Assembly (NCBI GenBank): GCA_054601695.1
Contig: BAAHQB010000168.1
Span: 62,001 to 126,000, forward strand
DNA length: 64,000 nucleotides
Direction of reading: 5' to 3'
Source: Amorphochlora amoebiformis
Taxonomy: Eukaryota; Cercozoa; Chlorarachniophyceae
The notes beneath the pieces are model-generated. The model was given only the letters and a program-made list of their open reading frames with translations. It was not told the DNA's origin and made no database searches. Below, piece after piece: positions 59,592-64,000 of this stretch; the first letter of the stretch is position 1; each line of letters starts with the position of its first letter. The position numbers and the translations under genes were made by a program.

Positions 59592-60170
59592 ATACATAGA
59601 TATATAGATATACCATTTTCAAGCTCTGAAATTGCTTCGATGCCGAAAGCTTACCATCTAGCGCTTCCTATAAGAAAATACATAAGATATAAGTCACATA
59701 TATGACTTCAAGATATATTCATATCTGCAAGCTTACCATCTAGAGCTTCCTATAAGAAAATATATAAGATATAAGCCATATATATGACTTCAAGATATAT
59801 TCATATTTGCAAGCTTACCATCTAGAGCTTCCTATAAGAAAATATATAAGATATAAGCCATATATATGACTTGAAGATATATTCATATTTACAAGCTTAC
59901 CATTTAGATTAAAGTAAAATACATAAGATATAAAAAAACATAAGTTATACATAATTATATACATAATATATATATATATATATATATTACTTAAATATAT
60001 ACATATATATATATATATATTGATGTATGTATATATATATCTATCTATATATATATTTATTATATATATATATATATATATTGAATACCAGTATAGATGC
60101 TTGCATTATATGATATAGAATGTTGAGAGGAGATATATATTAAATATATATACATACATACATATATAAA

Positions 60171-60212
<42 letters not shown>

Positions 60213-60300
60213 TATACACATAGAAATTCCAGTATAGATGCTTACATAATGTGATATAGAAAGCTGAGAGAATATACATTATATATATATATATGTATAA

Positions 60301-60343
<43 letters not shown>

Positions 60344-61439
60344 TATATATAAATACCAGTATAGATGCTTACATAGTATGATTTAGAAAGCTGAGAGGAG
60401 AGACATACGAGAGAGGAGGGAAAAAAGTGAATAAAGAGAAGGCAGATAAAGAGAAGACCCTAACCTAACCCTAACCTAACCGTAACCCTAACCCCACTAA
60501 CCCCAACCCTAACCCTAACCCTAACCCTAACCCTAACCCTATCCCGAAATCCTAACCCTAACCCTAACCCCACGCCCTAACCCTCACACCTCATGTATTA
60601 ACCCGACGAGGAAAGAGAAGAGAGAGGAAGAGAAGGGAGAGAAAGAGAAGAGAGAGAAAGATAAGAGAGAGGAAGCATAGAGAGAGAAAGATAAGGGTGA
60701 GAAAGAGAAGAGAGAGAGAGAGAAAGAGAGTAGAGAGAGAAAGAGTTGTAGAGAAAAAGAGAAGAGAGAGGAAGATAAGAGGGAGAAAGAGGGGGAAAAA
60801 AGATATGAGAGAAAGGAGAATGAGGAAAAAAAAAAAATATAGAGTATAGAGGGAGGGGAAGGAAATAAAGAGAGAGAGAGAGAAGGAAACAAAGAGAGAG
60901 AGAGAGAAGGAAACCAAAAAAAGAGAGAGAAGGAAACAAAGAGAGAGAGAGAGAGAAAGAAGGAAACAGAGAGAGAGAGAGAGAGAGAGAGTGAGAATGA
61001 AAAAGCAGAGAGAGGAGAAGAGAAGAGAAGAGAGAGAAGGAAACAAAAAGACAGAGAGAGAAGGAAACAAAGAGAGAGAGAGAGAAAAAGCAGAGAAAAG
61101 AAGAGGAAAGAGAAGAGAAGAGAAGAGAGAGAAGGAAACAAAGAGAGAGAGAAGGAAACAAAGAGAGAGAGAAGGAAACAAAGAGAGAGAGAGAGAGAGA
61201 GAGAAAGCAGAGAAAAGAAGAGGAAAGAGAAGAGAAGAGAGGGAGACGAGGAAAGTAGAGACACCTTTAGTTCTTTAATCTGTTTTCTTGCCAACTCTAA
61301 TGCCTATATATGCGTGTATATATATAGAATGCAATTTTATTCACATGTATATATATATATATATACTCTTTAATATGTTTTCTTGCCGCCTCTAACGCCT
61401 ATATATGCGTGTATATATATAGAATGCAATTTTATTCAC

Positions 61440-61494
<55 letters not shown>

Positions 61495-61581
61495 TTATCT
61501 ATCGAAATATTCAACTTTGAATATATCTAGATATTTTATACATCTATATATATATATATGTGTATGTATGTATGTATATAG

Positions 61582-61665
<84 letters not shown>

Positions 61666-61730
61666 CATACATATACCTTTCCATCTCCAGGTCCAGAGGT
61701 ACCCGAAGACTCTGATAGTTTCTCCTAAAG

Positions 61731-61775
<45 letters not shown>

Positions 61776-61867
61776 ATATATATATGTATATATATGTTAT
61801 ATATCTTTGTTTACTGTCTCTGCTCTCCTCAACTCTCTTTTCTTCTCTTTCTTTCTCTCCCTCCCTT

Positions 61868-61912
<45 letters not shown>

Positions 61913-62418
61913 ACCTCTCTTTCTCTCCTATCATCTCTCATTACTTCTGCCTCTCCAAACAATAACACAAAACCCTAAAACTCTCCTAACAATATCCCAA
62001 ACATTAACGCGCTAGAAACAATATCCCAGACATTAACACTCTCCTAACACTTGCTCAACTCGAAACCATTATCCGTCTCTCCTAACATTACCTCTAACCC
62101 TAACACTATCTGTCTCTCCTAACAATTGCTCTAAGCCTATCACCACTTGGGATCTCCTAACAATACCTCTAAGCCTCTCTGAATCTCCTAACAATACCTC
62201 TAATCCTCACACTATCTGTCTCTCCTAAAAATAACCCTAACCCTGTAGTAATCTCTATTTCTGCTGATATTACCTAAAAGCCTATATATTACCTAAAAGT
62301 CTATAAATCCTCACTGCTAACAAAGTCTCTAACCCTAACTCTATCAGGTGACAATTCATAAGTTTGTGGCTAGCTTATTATAGAAACATATATAAATAAA
62401 TTCATGTTTTTTAAAATG

Positions 62419-62450
<32 letters not shown>

Positions 62451-62537
62451 GAAATATATATATATATATATATATATATTGTAGGAGAATAACATGCTTA
62501 TATACACATATAATACATGGATATATATATATATATG

Positions 62538-62606
<69 letters not shown>

Positions 62607-62989
62607 GTATGTATATATATATACATATATATACATATGTATGTATATATATATCTAAATATATATACGTATACGTATATTAAAACGTACTTCCATTGCT
62701 GTCGCAGCCTTCTTACTCTCACGTAGCTGAGCCGAATTAATAACATTTAACAAATATGTAAAATCTTTCACTTGATTCAAGTGTATATATATACATCTAC
62801 GTATATATACATTTATATATATATATATATATATTTATATGTATAGAAAGTGTATATGGACATCTACGTGTATATGTATATTTATATGTATAGAAATGTA
62901 GATGTTATGTATGTAGAAATGTATGTGTTATACACACACATATATGTGTATGTGTAGATATATGCGTGTATAATATATGTGTATATATG

Positions 62990-63037
<48 letters not shown>

Positions 63038-63045
63038 TGTATATA

Positions 63046-63076
<31 letters not shown>

Positions 63077-63198
63077 GTATGTGTATGCATATATTTACTT
63101 AAATTAAATATATACATATATATATTTATATGCACACACATACATATATACATATACGTATATGTGTATATGTACATACTTTATATGCACACACGTAC

Positions 63199-63229
<31 letters not shown>

Positions 63230-63230
63230 A

Positions 63231-63294
<64 letters not shown>

Positions 63295-63350
63295 ACTTGT
63301 TTAGCCATATGCAAATGTATACGTATATCTATGTATATACATAACATCAG

Positions 63351-63389
<39 letters not shown>

Positions 63390-63595
63390 TTATTTATAAT
63401 ATAATTATTAATAGTTATAGTAATAATTTCACTACAACAACAACAGCGTGTATGAATGCATACACACACACACATATATATATAATATATATGTATATAT
63501 ATATATATATATAAATATGTCTAAAATACCTGTTGAGATATAATTTTAACTCTGTTTTGAAGAGCCAGCTTTTCTTGCTCTAAAGTATTAACCTG

Positions 63596-63665
<70 letters not shown>

Positions 63666-63764
63666 TATTATAATACATATAAATATATACATGTACATAT
63701 ATATATGTATATATTATATATATATATATGTGTATATATATGTATATATATATGTATATATATG

Positions 63765-63858
<94 letters not shown>

Positions 63859-63859
63859 G

Positions 63860-63897
<38 letters not shown>

Positions 63898-64000
63898 TAT
63901 GAAAGTAAATTGACCTTAGTAATAAGCTTTCCGTCAATCTTATTGCTGCTTAGCGACTCGAGATTCTTATACAATATATATATATATGTGTGTGTATATA
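58645..64000 (-). CDS. Coiled-coil protein, C-terminal part only (5' exons outside window)
   Basis: Minus-strand exons, all phase 0: 63965-63915, 63592-63530, 62726-62691, 61724-61677, 61303-61265, 60390-60373 (18 nt), 59667-59614, 59061-59008, 58677-58645 (stop). The peptide pieces are [118 protein letters not shown] and [10 protein letters not shown]. Heptad-like spacing and high Glu/Lys/Leu content indicate a coiled coil. The ending 'QFQ-LK-MLAKKN-QLK-LR' resembles ciliary/BBSome-type coiled-coil proteins such as LZTFL1, but this is only an impression. Each exon has a GT donor and an AG acceptor bordered by TA-rich intron. Several exons are accompanied by tandem partial copies. Confidence 0.7.
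59655..59910. repeat. 82-bp tandem repeat copied out of an exon
   Basis: Starting inside exon 59667-59614, an 82-bp unit recurs with its ACC landmark at 59655, 59737, 59819 and 59901. On the minus strand each unit contains a 3' splice site (cttatag), the first 13 exon bases (GAAGCTCTAGATG or variant) and then gtaagc, a strong donor-like sequence. In the first copy (the true exon) the same gtaagc is ordinary coding sequence. Confidence 0.85.
60086..60400. repeat. Three tandem copies around an 18-nt exon
   Basis: On the minus strand the block 'ctctcag, 18 bases, gtaagcatctatactgg' occurs at 60390-60373 (CTTTCTAAATCATACTAT) and 60263-60246 (CTTTCTATATCACATTAT). A degraded third copy near 60121-60103 has a gc donor and a damaged acceptor. 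Copies are spaced about 125-130 bp and separated by TA arrays. Confidence 0.8.
60455..60592. repeat. Telomere-like (CCCTAA)n array inside an intron
   Basis: About 20 CCTAAC/CCCTAA units, with a central run of perfect CCCTAA, lie in the intron upstream (on the minus strand) of the 18-nt exon. It could be an interstitial telomeric sequence or a locally amplified motif. Confidence 0.85.
60600..61262. repeat. 660-bp polypurine (GA-rich) tract
   Basis: The plus strand is almost entirely A and G, built from GAGA runs and a recurring 'agagagaaggaaacaa' unit (for example at 60888-60950 and 61130-61190). The opposite strand is the polypyrimidine tract of the intron just downstream of exon 61303-61265. 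Confidence 0.9.
61265..61450. repeat. Tandem duplication of exon [13 protein letters not shown] and its intron
   Basis: Exon 61303-61265 and a second copy at 61398-61367 share the acceptor, most exon bases and about 50 bases of upstream intron (through 'gaatgcaattttattcacat'). The second copy would encode [11 protein letters not shown] but is 32 nt long and out of phase, so it is probably a decoy. Confidence 0.8.
61805..62345. repeat. Polypyrimidine tract followed by degenerate telomere-like minisatellite
   Basis: 61805-61930 is CT-rich. From about 61970 to 62345, variants of 'tctcctaacaatacctctaaccctaacactatctg' repeat imperfectly every 30-45 bases. This is intron sequence; no exon was found in it. 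Confidence 0.7.

Noticed and set aside
60584-61294. 236-codon Ser/Leu/Phe-rich frame on the minus strand
   Set aside because: Product of the polypurine/polypyrimidine tract; three frames are open in parallel.

Overview
The window is nuclear DNA of a eukaryote, most likely a unicellular protist or alga; I cannot name the lineage. It holds six real or probable host genes and one DNA-transposon locus. Five of the host genes are broken into many short exons (typically 30-90 nt) by long GT-AG introns. Those introns consist largely of (TA)n arrays, which abut the splice sites and start many meaningless Tyr/Ile open frames. I built the exon models by hand from splice signals, reading-phase continuity and protein-family motifs.

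Layout. (1) 1-12696, minus, 3' end cut by the window edge: a wybutosine-synthesis enzyme (TYW1 type) with an N-terminal cytochrome b5 domain, i.e. cytochrome b5 - flavodoxin - radical SAM in one protein. (2) About 13428-30051, plus, divergent from gene 1: a four-domain voltage-gated cation channel (Cav/Nav/NALCN superfamily) whose selectivity-filter ring reads Ala-Asp-Ser-Asp. (3) 31799-48698, minus, convergent with the channel: a bubblegum-type (ACSBG) acyl-CoA synthetase of 38 exons and 781 residues starting MGCGST. (4) 50124-51713, minus: an 80-residue LYR-family protein resembling succinate dehydrogenase assembly factor 1. (5) 52.2-57.3 kb: transposon territory, with a PIF/Harbinger-type DDE transposase (minus), a divergent accessory ORF (plus), 11-bp repeats between them, and a separate small ORF to the left whose frame is broken. 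(6) 58645 to the right edge, minus, 5' end missing: the end of a coiled-coil protein.

Three large-scale patterns stand out. TA arrays fill introns but are scarce in several intergenic stretches. Those stretches are instead strongly enriched in the palindrome CTAG. Many introns also carry tandem duplications that start inside an exon and copy its splice junction, leaving decoy splice sites and partial exons. (TTAGGG)n-like arrays lie inside introns, and a dispersed element occurs once in each of the three big genes. No tRNA, rRNA or CRISPR was seen.
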